A stretch of 64,000 nt of DNA, taken from Solea solea (Eukaryota; Chordata; Actinopteri; Pleuronectiformes; Soleidae). The stretch is from NCBI RefSeq assembly GCF_958295425.1, contig NC_081142.1, positions 15,322,821 through 15,386,820 on the forward strand, read 5' to 3'. Positions 1 through 14,439 of the stretch are shown here, piece after piece; position 1 is the first letter of the stretch; the number at the start of each line of letters is the position of its first letter. The notes beneath the pieces were generated by a model that saw nothing but the letters and a program-made list of their open reading frames with translations, did not search any database and was not told the origin of the DNA. Made by a program: the position numbers and the translations under genes.

Positions 1-69
1 TATTTCTGCAACCAATTTATCAGTTGGACCCTAACCTTAAGAGACCTTAAAAACATGAACGCAACTCAC

Positions 70-3000
70 TGCTTCTTTAATGTGGCAGGAGAAGACGTGG
101 ATCTGGAAGTCCTCAGAACTTCGGTAACTTTCAGTGAAGGAGAAGCAGTCACTTTCCACTGACCCCTCTTGTCCACGAGCACAGAACAACACCTTGTAAA
201 TAGGGAAGCAGGCGATCTCTGTCCCAGAGGCCTGGTCTACAATCCTGAAGAGAGTTTATTTCAAACACGAAAAAGTGAATTCTTCCAGATTTCCAGAGGA
301 GAGACATTAATGCAATTTTAAAATTCAATCCCTAGTTTTTTTCTATTATCACCTATCTATAAAGCCACGTGACCTCATGTCACACAGCAGATATCTAACA
401 TTTTTGACACGCTGTGTTAACATGAAAAGCTGGCCTCACCTAATTTAGGCTAAATGCAAAGTAGAACAATAACAGTCAACCTCAACCAGTAGCATTACAT
501 TTGAATTCAAAAAAGTGTTCATTAAATCAGCCATTTCCTCCACAGTGCACCTAACCATTTCAGGTTCCCTTTTCATTTCATATCTCAGAACAGTTTGAAG
601 GTTTCACTCAAACCACTTCAACCTTGCTGCTTCTGTATCAGAAGTGATCTTTAAAAAGAAAGAATGTGGTATCTGTAAAAACATACTTCATCATAAGCTC
701 TTCTCAATTTTTTGTTTATGCAGTAGAGGCTCATGATGTGAAATGTGGCAAAGCTTGGATTATTTAAAGACATTAATTTTCCTTTTTTTTAAGTGCCACA
801 GTTAAAACCACTTCCTGTGGTTACCATACTAGTTTCTTTACAAACAATTGGCACTTAAAATATGTTGAACTACCATTCCTGACAGACTACTACAAGCTAC
901 ATTTAAATTAACCCCGATTTCAATACACACAGTTCCTCTTTCAATACATTATTGACCTGACAGAGCCATCGGGTCCACAGGGGACATGTAGGGTGATGGG
1001 GATGGGAATAGCACTCTCAGCTCGCAGGGTAGCCATGGCCCTCTGTGCCTCTGCCTCATTGCGAGGGGCTTTGACCCATGTGCAGCCCAGGTAGGACAGC
1101 TTGTTAAACTGGACACTGTCCTCCTCCAGGACAGTGGGGCTGGACAGCTTGTTAAACTGAACACTGTCCTCCTCCAGGGCAGTGGGGCTGGATGGCTTGT
1201 TAAACTGGACACTGTCCTCCTCCAGGACAGTGGGGCTGGATGGTGTTGGACATGCTTCTGTGGAAAGACAGGAATGAGTGTTATTTAACAAATGTTAATG
1301 AGCTTGGGTTATTCTGTGCCAATGCTAAGATAAATGAATGTATATTTCTTTGTGTATATTCAAATTTAAACCAACATAAAATGACAATCTTCCCATTATC
1401 ATTAAAGCAAAAACGACATATTATGCCTCAACTCTGGCATAGTGTACATTACAGCATAATGAGATCATGTAATCTTCTAGACTACATCTTACATCCTAAA
1501 GTCTGAGGCTCAACAACAGACTGGTGCATTTAAGATGAGAGAAAGGGTGAAGACAAAACTACAAACAACAGAGGTTGGGGGGGCAGTAATCTTTCCTGAA
1601 ATATACTTTGACCTGACACTTTCACACTTAGCAAACAGGAAGTAGAACAATGAGCAGCAGCTGGACTTCCACTGCTGACTTGCTCTTACTCTTTCCAACA
1701 CAAACTATTTCCTCTTAGCTGACTTTGCAGCTGTACTGCAGCAAACAATGGTAGTAACACAAAAGATGTGAAAAATAAATCATGTCATGTAGTCCGACTG
1801 AAATGCCGCAGTTACTTTATGCAAAAAAAACACATTTTCTGTCCTGATTTGGATATTTATAACCACCCATCTACGGCATATATCCTCACCCAAGTAAAAA
1901 ATAAATAGAGCTGCCAGTCAAACAAAATAAACTGTTATACACATCACACAGCCTGCCTAAAAGTAGTCATATAGTGCACTGCATTTTTTGGACATACCTT
2001 GAGATTTTCCAGTTTTCTTTGCTCTCCGTTTCTTAGTTTGAAACATTGTGAATGTGATCAGGTCTCTTTAGAGATAGAGATGTGCATGTGCTTACTTCCT
2101 GTTTTGCATAGTGCTACTATTTGTTTCATTTCATTTTCATTCAAGGTGAGGCGCTACACTAGCAGCCACATGTGACTATGTATAGAGCAGTACTTCTCAA
2201 ATACTGGCGCGGTGAGGTGTCGGGGGGCGTGAAAAAAATTATGTCCTCTGGGGGGCATGACAGAAAATAATTGAGAACCACTGGTATAGAGGTAGTTTCA
2301 ATAACTTAATTTACTCTGATTGTGAACTTCTCAGCATTGTTTGAAGAGTTAAAACATGTTCTCTTTCAAACAACAGAACACATTTGTATTTGAGAACAGT
2401 ACTTTGGTGTTAAAAATAGTATGGAAGGATAGAATCAAATAAGTGAATCTCAAATTGTTGAGCATAATTAACAATACCGTTGATCGGAGGACTACATTTC
2501 TTCCCAGAAAATGATATGCAGCTGCACTATAAAAATGACTGCTTACATCTGACCTTTTGATATTCTACTCTAAAGCCTGACTAAAAAAACCTGATGCAGA
2601 GACATAAGGTGGTAAGGTCATAAGTATACCTGGAGGTTGTGGTTCCAGGACCTGGCCATCTATGTACTGGTGCTTTTCCATCTTTTCCAAGTTGCTCTTC
2701 TCAACCTTCACTTGATCATCATCATCATCAACTTCATCATCCAACACCTCCTCCATAGCTTTTTCCAGTTGTTCACTTCCATTCCAGGACATCTAAAGAG
2801 AAAAAATCAAAGGGCACAGGCAAAAAAGACAAAAAAGGAGACATAAACAGAAAAATAAAAAATAAATATTAAGATATATGAAGACAGACTTGTGCTTTCT
2901 TGACTGACTCTGTGATTTGCTTGTCAATTACCTTGTTTTCAAATTGCTTTTTTGGGTTGTAATCACAAAGCAAAATAGACAGAGATACATTTAACAGATA

Positions 3001-3312
3001 AGCAAACTAAATTCAGGAGGAACATGATTAAATTGAGTATTATTTTTTTTTAAATACTAGATTGACAGCCTTCAACTTACAAAATTTTAGATATATTGGT
3101 TCTATGGGAATGCTAATATTACACATTGTAGCTTTAATATCAAGTGTGAAACTTTTTCCAAGTGCAATATCTACCTTGAGTCTTGGTTTGCCTTCAGAGC
3201 CCTGTGGTGACCCAGCAACACTAGACTGTACCAGAACAAACTCCTCACTGGTGACAGTGGCCACGGACTCGGTAGAGCTGCTGACTTTTCCCAGTGAGGA
3301 GCGGTCATCCAT
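70..3312 (-). CDS. rabgap1l: RABGAP1L, Rab GTPase-activating protein 1-like (5' coding exons, partial)
   Basis: Four coding exons read in one frame on the minus strand: 3312-3175, 2792-2630, 1257-957 and 244-70 (777 bases, 259 residues), each bounded by AG acceptors and GT donors with matching phases. The start MDDRSSLGKVSSSTESVAT followed by EEFVLVQ, then NGSEQLEKAMEEV, then FNKLSYLGC...APRNEAEAQRAMATL, then FPIYKVLFCARG and FQIHVFSC, follows the N-terminus of vertebrate RABGAP1L more closely than its paralogue RABGAP1. The visible part is the acidic N-terminal leader plus the start of the PID/PTB domain; the family's kinesin-like and TBC (Rab-GAP) domains lie beyond the left edge. The family acts as a GAP on Rab GTPases in endosomal and Golgi traffic. 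Exon 2 has an aspartate run encoded by a GAT/GAC repeat. Exon 3 has an unusual triplication, listed separately. The window ends inside the next intron. Confidence 0.93.
957..1257 (-). CDS. rabgap1l: RABGAP1L coding exon 3 with start of PTB domain
   Basis: This 301-base exon starts after an acceptor at 1258-1259 and ends at a GTCAAT donor at 956-955. It takes one base from exon 2 (G+AA gives Glu) and leaves two bases that join exon 4 to give Arg. It encodes the serine/proline linker and the first PTB strand (EEDSVQFNKLSYLGC). The linker plus strand is present three times in a row at 1098-1241, whereas the remembered human protein has one copy. The next exon (244-70) continues the domain without a gap. 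Confidence 0.9.
1098..1241 (-). repeat. In-frame 48-base x 3 tandem repeat inside RABGAP1L exon 3
   Basis: Three adjacent units occupy 1098-1145, 1146-1193 and 1194-1241. They differ by only a few bases and each encodes 16 residues of the form SSPT(V/A)LEEDSVQFNK(P/L). The length is a multiple of three, so the frame is kept, and the few differences suggest a fairly recent expansion or homogenisation. Confidence 0.95.
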
Positions 3313-3404
3313 GGCTGGCTGGCTGGTTTACTCAGGGTCAGTTGGGGAGACCGAGGTTAAAGCTCTCCCCTTCCTTCTCCAGTGCTCCCAGCACTGTGGG
3401 CAGC
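3313..3404 (-). other. rabgap1l: RABGAP1L 5' UTR part of the first coding exon
   Basis: Upstream of the ATG at 3312 the minus strand reads to a pyrimidine-rich acceptor ending in GCAG, with the exon beginning at 3404. The ATG is followed directly by the conserved family N-terminus, which is why this start was chosen. Confidence 0.65.
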
Positions 3405-3990
3405 CTGCATGCACAACAAACAGAGAGACATTAGTTTGTTTTTAGGGACAATAATGAGCAGTTAAAGCAATGAAACTGGTTATTTGAGATAAATTCGCAA
3501 TTACAGTTACAATCATAAACATTCATTTGCATTCACAAGTATGCTTATAATTAAAGTATTGTAGGAAGTGCTGCTGTCACAGGAAGCTCAACTTCTTCAA
3601 ATCAAAACACATCCATCTGGCAACTAGACAATAACTAAACAGGTTACACATTATTTCAAACATTTAGCAAAGCACCCATGTTATCTTTTACTAGTGATAC
3701 CTGCCTCGAGATAAGAACAATTTATAACATCAATAACCTAATCAGTGAAGAGATAAAGTGCAATGGATATCACACAGGGATTTGACAGTTACTTGTCACA
3801 GTCCCTAAAGATACCTCAATGCTGCCGTCAGTGAAGTCCTTTAGTTAAAATCAGCGTTAAACAGCACTACTTTCTTATAATTAACACTAGAGTGTTAGGT
3901 CAGTGACATGGGTCTCTCTAAATCCTGAAGAAACTTAACGACAATTCTTTATCCAATCGGAAGCAGAACTCAATCAATAAGTGAAAATCT

Positions 3991-4023
3991 CTGCTATGAA
4001 TAAATGCTCTTTATTCATAGCAG
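3991..4023. repeat. Perfect 14-bp inverted repeat (hairpin) in RABGAP1L intron 1
   Basis: 3991-4004 and 4010-4023 are exact reverse complements separated by five bases (4005-4009). Arm sequence: CTGCTATGAATAAA. No gene or transposon end was recognised next to it. Confidence 0.9.
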
Positions 4024-4603
4024 AATAAAAAATGTGTTCCAAACATGTTAATGAGATGTCATAAGGAGGACAGACAGAAAGTCAGCCCAAAGACAACATT
4101 ACTGGCAGGAGATTTAAATACAGTTGTGGGTGGTTTCATTTTAACAAGCTTTTAAAGCTCCATTAAGCAGTTGCTATGTCTGTTAGATCCACCTCTGTTG
4201 GCAAAATCCAATATCACTTAAGTTATATCAACAAACTCATATTGTCAGGCTGGCATTGCTGTAGAACATTTTAGCGACTTTAGACTTAAACTGCTACAGA
4301 CTCGAGACCAAAAGGCCAGCACCGACAAGTGCTGTCTGCACATCTGCACCAACCCACTGTCTGCTCGACATGTTACATCCTGTAGGAAGATTAGTTTTGC
4401 TGAAATTTACCCCTCACCACAAACACATGTGTGTTTTTGCAATATAACTTCCCATAAGGAAGTGAGCAAATACAAATAAGTAAAACTTGTAAAACATATA
4501 ATTAAGAGAGTTTAGTCACCCCAGTACTGGGATACTGGATTAGTTACAGGTACAGTGTTTAGTATTTAGCCACATCTATTGTGAAGCTGAATAACTCATC
4601 TCA

Positions 4604-4625
4604 CCCTTCCCTTCCCTTCCCTTCC
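4604..4625. repeat. (CCCTT)n microsatellite
   Basis: About four and a half copies of CCCTT/TTCCC, in RABGAP1L intron 1. Most of 3405-6741 otherwise looks like ordinary intron with no exon I could support. Confidence 0.9.
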
Positions 4626-6741
4626 AAGTGTGTTGGAGAATCAGAACTCAAAATGTGTTTGTCAATCAGAAAGTTGGCGAGGGTCAAAAAGACCCACTCC
4701 TGATCACAAAGGACTCATTATGTGGTAATAAAAACTATTTTTCATACATTCAGGTGATAGTACACTCAACAAAAACAGTACAATTGTTTATTTATTCCTT
4801 TTCTGCCAAACATTTTTTAGAAGAATTTATGCTTCAATATAGATCACTAATTATCTCCCTCTCTCTCACACTCACAAATAAGCATCAAATGAACAAATAT
4901 ACATAGTAGAGCACGAAGACATGATTGCCATTCATTGACATGCACACAAATGTCAGACATATAACCCAAGTAATTTAAATTTTTACATTCATGTGCATGT
5001 ACACAACATTCATATGAAACACAACTGGATCATGTGCTCCAAACATACTTGTGCAATTACACAAAGCACCCCATGAAATGAGTGAATACTGGCACTAATT
5101 CACTTAGCGGGAAAGAGCTGTAATAAGAAGGATACACCGAAAAGAAACTGATTGTGTGAGAGCAGGCTGGAAATTTATCTACCACTGGATCTCATGTCTC
5201 CTCCTCTGAAGCATGTCATAAACAGAGTCCAGCCAAACTGGTGTGGCTATTAATTATAACGACTTAATGCTGACAGTATAGAATATCCCATAACACACAT
5301 AAACAGGTACAAAAAGTACATTTCTTACATTATTATGTATCAAAGAAATAGCTGACCACACATTACATTTGACCAAACCAAAAGTTTTTTTAAAAATGAA
5401 CATGTAAAGGCATGTAACTGAAATATGGAGGAGATTTTGACTTTATCCATTCAAAACTTATTTACAGGCATCCATCAGTTGCTAAGTGTTCCTTTAAAAT
5501 CAGGTAATTATATACAGTTCATATGTCCACATTTGAGGAGCCTTCTGCTCTCTCTGTCTTGCCACACTTTCATGGCTGACCCAGTGCTTCTGCTCTGCAA
5601 TAACATGGCAGATTTGCACCCAGTCATTACCAGCCTGCTCCTCCAAGACAGTCCCAGTTGGAAGTCCTGCAAGCCATGCAGTCACCACTGCCTGTATGGA
5701 AATTGTGAGACTGTGAGACTTTAAGACAGTGGCCAGTTATGTCGACAAGGCGGCACAGCACCCACATGCAGCTAGACTTGATGTGACTTTAGCATTGCCA
5801 AGGCTGGAGGTTCATTTCCCTGAACACATTAATGTTCCTGGAACTATTTACAATAAAAGCAATCATCACATACCTGAACAATACTGAGGCAGGTGACTCA
5901 ACACAGTCCAACAGAAACCAAAGAGTTTAGCCTTTAATGCAGTAGAGACAGAAACCAGCTCGACCAACAGAGTGTCACTCAGTACCTGTAAGTGAATCAC
6001 TTCCTACACTGCACCTTCAGAAATTTTTGTCAAATACATACTATCTGCTGTTTGACATGTTTTTACCTGCCATTCAAAAATATAACTAACGCCACAAGTG
6101 GAGTAGAAAAGATCTACATATTCACAACACACTTGGTAGCTTTGTGTTTAGCACCATCTTGTAAAATAAAAACCTGTGACATATCGGCAATAGGAGGAAT
6201 TTCTATTTAACTTACTTGGCATGTGATAATAGCAGCATTATCAACATTATCCTGATAATGATAATTTTATTAACGCGTGATACTTCTGTGAAATGACCCA
6301 CCCAATACTAGACAGCTTGAAAACATCTATAGTGGTTCAATTCAACAACTTTGACCCTATTAGAAAATGAATTGGGCAGCTGCAGCTGTTTTTCAGTTAT
6401 GGAGTCCGTTGATAATGGCTTTGTCGTCTTTTATAACCGATGGACATATTGTCTTATTCCATTTAAAGGTTGGGTTTTACCATTAACGTCTGTAGAAAGA
6501 TTGTTATTGCTATCACTTGAACAGAGCTCATCACACAGTCTCTAATACAGACAGCATACTCAGCAGGCTAAACCTTGACACGGCAGCGTTCTCACGTTAT
6601 GCCAACTGTTTGCCTTGCATTATTGTGTAATTTGAACCTGACACGCTTTTGTGTGGTAAAGCAAACACAAACAGCTGACTTGCAATGCGGACAGACTCAT
6701 CTCACAGGGAGAGAATAGCAGCTAGCGACAGGCTAACGTAC

Positions 6742-7170
6742 CTGTACAGTCACTGCAGTATTTTCCACACCACGGCAACCGTAACACGGGTTAGCATTAA
6801 AGGGGGTAGCTGTCAGTAAGCTAACAGGTGAATGTAGGCTAAACGGGAAGTAGTTTAGCCTCTGAGTGCGCTGCCATACGTGCGAGCTAAAGCTAAAGCT
6901 AAGTTTGGCTAACGCTAACTAGCTCAAAGTCCAAAACATTTGGCAGCAGTAGGTGGAGGAGCGAGCGACACCACGCCCGACAACTCTAAAGGGAAAAAAA
7001 GGACGAGATACGAGAAGGAAATAAGGTTTATCTACCTACTGCATGTCAACGCGATACAGAAATAAACACAGGTAAAGGTAGGAGAGCTGTCAACTCACTT
7101 GTTTGGTGCGTTGTGAAGTTTACTGCCTGCTAGCTGTCAGGACAGTTGCAGCGAAGATCGTATATGGACA
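6742..7170 (-). promoter_or_regulatory. rabgap1l: Probable RABGAP1L promoter and non-coding first exon
   Basis: The minus strand has a strong donor, ACAG then GTACGT, with the exon ending at 6742. It lies in a stretch with more CpG than its surroundings (about 6780-7170) and downstream of no other gene. The position, about 3.3 kb upstream of the first coding exon, suits a 5' UTR exon whose partner is the acceptor at 3404. The transcription start is not determined. Confidence 0.55.
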
Positions 7171-9817
7171 AGAAGATGAATCACTCGGGATTAAAGTGAC
7201 ACGCCTTCCGGTTTGGAATGTTAGAGAATATCCACGCATGCTCTGTACTGGTGATGATCTGGCTCACAACAACACAGTTTGGTATGGGGTTCCATTTGTG
7301 CCAAAAATGCAGTGCGCTGCCTGGCTACCGCGGTGGCACCGGACGCGGAAGTGTATACTTAATATACTTATATATACTTATATATATATATACATATATT
7401 TATATATACACACGTGTGTGAGAGAGAGAGACGTGTGAATGTGTGCCTGGTACAGAGTATCCCAGTACCAGGTGTGCAAAGAAAAACTTTTCATTCAATG
7501 TGGGGAAACCTCTTCAAGTCATACGAGCACTATCTCTTCACATGGTTATAACATGACAGGCAAGGCTAGATGAGAATACACACAAGACAATATGAGTATA
7601 AAAATATGAAAGAAAAAATATAAGACAAGGGTGCATTACCTCTGTGAATTGTTTCAAATGATCAGTGGCTGTGGCTGCCTCAGTGTCCTTTGACTTTTGT
7701 CCTATGACTTTTCATGACCCACTTCTTCTTCACTTTTTGTGACTCTGGCTGGAACCTATGGTATCCTTTGAAGAAGAAAAAACAATCTTGCCAAATGAGT
7801 CCTTTGCTGTGAAAATTAATGTCAGCATTTGGCAGTGGTTGCTTGTCTCACAACAATGATTAGCTGCAGGTCAAGTCATTTTAATGTAGGAAAGTAGTCT
7901 CGGTGTTTGCCTGTGTGTGTGTGTTTCTTTTCAGTAAAATAAACAAAAAGAAATTTCAAGCAGTTACAAATCTTTAATTGTCAAAAGGGAACACCATTGT
8001 CAAATATGACTGTTTATGTATTCATCATATATGATTGCAATTTCAACAACATTTCTATAAATCCATTTTTTTTCCATGTTTAAAGATAAGTAGATACGTA
8101 AAGTAGTAAAATAGATATAGTTAATACAATGGCTAAATAAATGACTGATGAAATTATTGAATATATAAGTGGACGACCACACAGAGAAAGGTTTCTTACA
8201 TTGAATCCTCTTTAAAGATTCTAGCCCATACACATACATTCGCCAGTCCTCTGTTAATTTATTTCCCCTTCTTATTTAATCCAGAAAAAAAAGCATATAA
8301 CACTGTGGTTGGTGTCTATTTAAGCTTCACAAAGATGTAATCGAGAAAGAAAGTTGCAGCTGATCAATGAATTTGAACTTTGTTATATTACTGTTTATGG
8401 GAGGGTGGTTTTAGTTTAATGCTTGTGTACTGACAACACTCGGCGTGTCCAAAACTCTTTATCCAACATTATCACGACATGCAAATCAGTTTTTCTCAGA
8501 CAGCCGCACTGATTGCTGTTGTTCACAGAAATACAGAAAGACAAATATCACAGGAAATATTATTGTGAATGGCAAGCAATGGTGGAGAAGTGTCAAGGAG
8601 AAAATGAGCACTGTGAGCGTGTTTTCAATCACATAAATGTGCACTCTGACTTTCCTCACAGTGTGAATAAAATGGGAAAAGAAATGACACGGTGAATTGC
8701 ATTGCAAAAAGTCAACATGAGAGTAGTACAGAAGTGTAGGGGTGTGTAGACAAAATAGCACAAAGTAGTAAATCACACTCCTCCATTCAAAATACATCAT
8801 ATTCACTTCACATCTCTCTATCTCTCTCTCTCTCTTAAGAAGTTTTCAGGTTAATATTTACATTTCAATCTTTTTGCATCCCTGTTGATAAAGAGCTACT
8901 TGATCCACTCATTTCAACCTCACCACTGTGGCATTTAAGAGTGCATTGTATTCAAAATCCAGTTTTTAAATGCTACTAAGTATAATATTCACTTTCATTT
9001 GTTATGGGTGCACAAACATACACACAAACACACACACACACACTGCTCAGATTATTCCTTCTAAAAAGTTAATGGGATGAAAACTGCCAAGAGGAGACAG
9101 TCCTGGAGAGGAAGAGCTGCAATAGTTTACTTTGCCAGACAGCTTGCATAGACACTGCTCCAGTCATGTGCACTCTTCCACCTTTCCTGCAACTCGGACA
9201 TGCTTCCAGAGAAACTGCAGAGGGGGATTATGACCGTTCATTCCTTTGCTCTTTGGAGTTTTCTTCTTTATTTAATACTCCATCGACCTGCTTATGACAA
9301 AGTTGTTTCACAGCTGCTACATACTTGGCGGTACAGTTTTGTTTTTTGTCCTTGTGGCAGTCATTGGGAAGATGTGCAGCAAGAGAAACCCATATATTAT
9401 CTCTCAGTCTGTCAAGCACTTAGCCCTCAGTCAGTCAGTCACAGTAACAGTCAACAGACCCTTCACGCAGGACATTTTCCTTAGAAGACATTTTGTCACT
9501 ACAGTTTTATCTACTATCAATTATATAATTACTGCCTTTATGAACTTGAACATTTATAATTTAAGGGTTTGAAAATGAGGAGCTACATGTATGAGTCATC
9601 ACTGCAGTAGCAGATTTAGACCGTCCTCACTTAAATACTCTCAAACCCTAAATGTGATCATGTAACCTGCACAGCAGCAGGCCTTCATCCAGCAGATCCT
9701 TACCGGTAGCAGCTCTAGATGTCAAAATCACTGTTGTGGTGCTAGCTTGTTTGTGTGTATGTGTGTGTACTGTATGTCTGTGTATGTGTGCAAGTGTGTT
9801 TGGGGGTTTTGGGCCGA
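7171..9817. other. Intergenic region and probable FAM163A 3' UTR
   Basis: No coding exon is supported here. The part nearest 9818 must hold the FAM163A 3' UTR; AATAAA on the minus strand occurs near 9265 and near 8260, and I cannot choose between them. The left part has TA-rich and GA microsatellite sequence at about 7350-7430. Short CA/GT runs occur at about 7915, 9030 and 9750-9800. Confidence 0.6.
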
Positions 9818-10815
<998 letters not shown>

Positions 10816-13800
10816 CTGACACAGGCACAGGAAGTCACATCACATCATCAACAACAACGACGACGAGCTCTTCAGAAGATTTAAAGTTTAATTAAATCAC
10901 GCAAATGTCAGTATTACAGTAAACAGAGAGGCAATCTGCTGGAGTGTATTTCCTATGTAAATGTGCTAATAGAGCAAACTCCAAAGGTCATCGTATAATT
11001 ATGTGAAGAAAATAGAGAACATGCAGTAAAATGACCTAAATGCCAGTATAAACATATAATAATTAGGTTGAACAGTTCCAATAAGGAACCAACTCCTCAA
11101 ATTACAAACATTAACTGCCATTATGAAAGAGCCCCAAATATTCTGTTAGTATTTATTTATTTGTTTATTTATTTCTTTCATACATTAGAAGAAATTAACA
11201 CTTTATTATTATTATTTTAACTTGGTTGAATATAAACGTGCAGGCACAATTATTTAGCAAATGTAATATCAAGTGTCTAACTTAACAAAACCCATGTACT
11301 GATGATTTTGAAATTACAAAAACTTGTCACTATCTTCATTATACTTACGTTCAGCAAAGTTGCTTAACACCTGAGAGCAGAGAAATAAAACAAAACGGTA
11401 AATCAAATGTAAGGCAAACATGTAAACATCTCTCTCTAGGTGACAAATACAAAGAAAATGTTTCTTTGTTTCATTTCTCATCTAGATTACATAAAGATTA
11501 GACCAGATTAAGATTTAGATTAAGATACAGACAGACAGACTTACATCAGAAGAGTGTCCAGAGGTTGCAAAGGTGAAGAGAGGTCAAATCAAAGTGAGGA
11601 GGTCACACCACTGGAAAGCCACACTGCATGCACATGTCTGTGGAGAGGTAGAGGACAGAAAGAAAGAGTCCAACAGTTTAGGAATCATTGTTCTCCACAA
11701 GGGGGCACTACAACAACACAGACAAATAGTATAAGTGATGAGATGCTTTGTTGCCTTTTAAAAATCCACATTCATTTCATTTTCAACCACAACAACGCAA
11801 TAACAGAACAATCTTTAGGAAAATATTTACTTGCAGGCTGCTGAACTTTATTCAACCTTAAAGGGTTTTGCAGTTGTATCCACCGGCTGTAAATAAACAG
11901 TGTGTTCAATCAATGTATGCCTTCTTGATTGTGCCTTTTTTTGTTGTTGTTCAGTTTCACGAGAAAATCAGTGAGACACAACATTCAGGAGCCTTTTGAA
12001 GACTTAGAGGAAAGAAACAGACTCATTTAGAATTGAAACATCAGTCTACAGATACTCAACAACAACCGCAACAACACACATGCAGCAGTGCAAAAGTGAT
12101 TCAGTGGCGAAGGGATCAGTTTCATCAGCAGCCCGAGGCCTGTCCAGGTGATGTCACATCTATCTCTGCTAAAAACATGTCAGCCTGATGACAGACTTGG
12201 ATGGTGGATGCATTATTGTCTGTCACTAGTGAGCGTGTATTGTGCAAATCATTATTTACGCCTTATTGTTTTCCATTTTAATCAGTGCTGCTGTCTGAAT
12301 GGCTCGTGCAAGTGATGTGAGAGATGAAGTGTGTCAGTCGAGCAATGTGAAAATCCAGATTAATTAGAGACAGAATAATGAGATGGGTCTGGTGCCTGCA
12401 GAATCCACAATTCAACTGGACTGTCCACAGATTAGAGATTTTGATGTAGCCTCAGGTCAGACGCCTATAAGGAGCAAGGTACTGTCCTCTGATAAGGTAA
12501 CTTCTCTCTAACTTCACCCCTCAGATTTATAGACTCCCTTTAGACCAGGTACTAAAAGCCATCCTGAGTGACACATCACCCTCAGTACAGGTCTGAGTGC
12601 TCCCGGTCTTCCCTGAATACGTCCTCTGATCTGATCAGGAAAATCACATTCGGAGGTGGTTTGGGGATGAATGTGACCCCAAAACTGAGGTGTATAAACT
12701 CAGGATGGATTAGAGAGAGACCATGCACCACCACCAGAGTCGACCCTAAGCATTTTGGTGCCCTAGGTGAGATTGGGATTCGGTAAACGTCCTAAAACAC
12801 TCTGTATTATGGTAGTCCATAGTAAAACAGAGGTATGGGCACTGATTAGATACAAAATATTCTGCATGGTAATAAATAATAGCAAATGCTCATAAAATAA
12901 AGAAATAAATATAGTAAATGGTTATATCAAAACACATTGCAGATCATTTAAATTTGACACATCTGAACTGCCATACACTCCTATGTCACCTATATATGGC
13001 CTATGCCTAGAGCCGGCTCCTCGGCTGTTGTCCTCTGATCTGCTGCAGTTTCACTGCATTTTTTACACTAATCAGTACTCATTGGTTCATTTGTAGCCAC
13101 CATCTCCATATTTATAGTGATCATCACATGATTTCTATTTGTAATGGTAAAAAGTGCATTTGGGCTTTGATTCACTCAGCTCCTCCAGGATGCATTTCAA
13201 TGCCAGGTGTAAAAAGTCTTCTACTTAAAGTTGTCCACGTGTGCAGATCACTGAGGACGAATGTTAACACCAGACCAAAGTCTAAGTCAGACAACAAAAA
13301 CAAAAGAACAAGAAGGTGAAGGTGAAGACGAAGACATGGACATAGCTTTGCTGTGTGCAAAGGAAAGAGGAAGGGAAGAAGAAGGCAGGGATGCCAACTG
13401 CAGTAAAACAGAAACGCAGACGGAGAGGAAGTCGTCGGACAATCCTCACTCAGGTGACATCATATAAGGCATTTTAACTTTATCGAGGAGCAAAAAATCT
13501 ATTAAAAAAATATAGAAACGTTGATTGAATCTTATATGACTGAGCACAGAGGCTGCCCTTAATGACTGTCAATCATTTATTCCCAGCATTATCTCTATTT
13601 GACACACATTGGAATGACAGTGCATCACTATTAGTGTTCACGTTTGTCCTCAAACAATGTTGAAGTAATTATATCTTTCTAGAACGTGGACATGAGTCTG
13701 ATTTTGATCAGAGAGCACACGACTGTGTTTCTTCATGAAAAGACAATGAGCTGGAAGTTGATGTCACACGTCATAGAGGAGAGAAGCAGGAGGCAGTGCT

Positions 13801-14439
13801 GCTCCCACAGGCTGCTGCCATATGAAACTGCCACACTGGCACTGGGCTCATAAACCATGTTTCTGTCAGAAAGTACACTGGCCTTCAATTATTTGTGGAG
13901 ACCAAACAGGATGGCAGCCGACAGATTCCCCTCTCCGTCGTCCATCATGAACGCTCGCCAGTGCGTGCAATCTCAGAGTGAGCGCACCACACGATTTTTC
14001 ATAATTAATGCCAGCGCAGTGTCTTTTACATCGAGGAGGAAATGGAAATGGAGTCACCCGCTGTCACCACATCATCCTTTATTTGGACACACAGACACAC
14101 ACGTTCATTTTTCTCAGTCTACATGTTGCTCGGCAAGCACTTTAAAGGCAAACTTGTTGGGGAGATGAATTGAAGTTTACTTTATCTGACAGATGATACA
14201 GAGAATGAGAGATCTGCACAGACAGCACACACTTTTACACACACATACACACACACACACACGCTGAGCACAGACAGAAGGAAAGCTGGATCAGGCACCA
14301 CTGGGTCCAGATTAGAGTGGCCCTCAATCCTCAAAACAGCCTGAAGAGCCCAGTATACTGATAAGACTCTCTCTCACACACACATGCACATGTTTGCACA
14401 GCTATTCTTCTAAGGACCCTACATTGACTTCAGCTGGAA

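Noticed and set aside
12560..12800. Possible DNA-transposon fragment (TCACATTCGGAGGTGGTTTG)
   Set aside because: It resembles a fish repeat I recall, but no inverted end or second copy was found in the window, so I did not list it.
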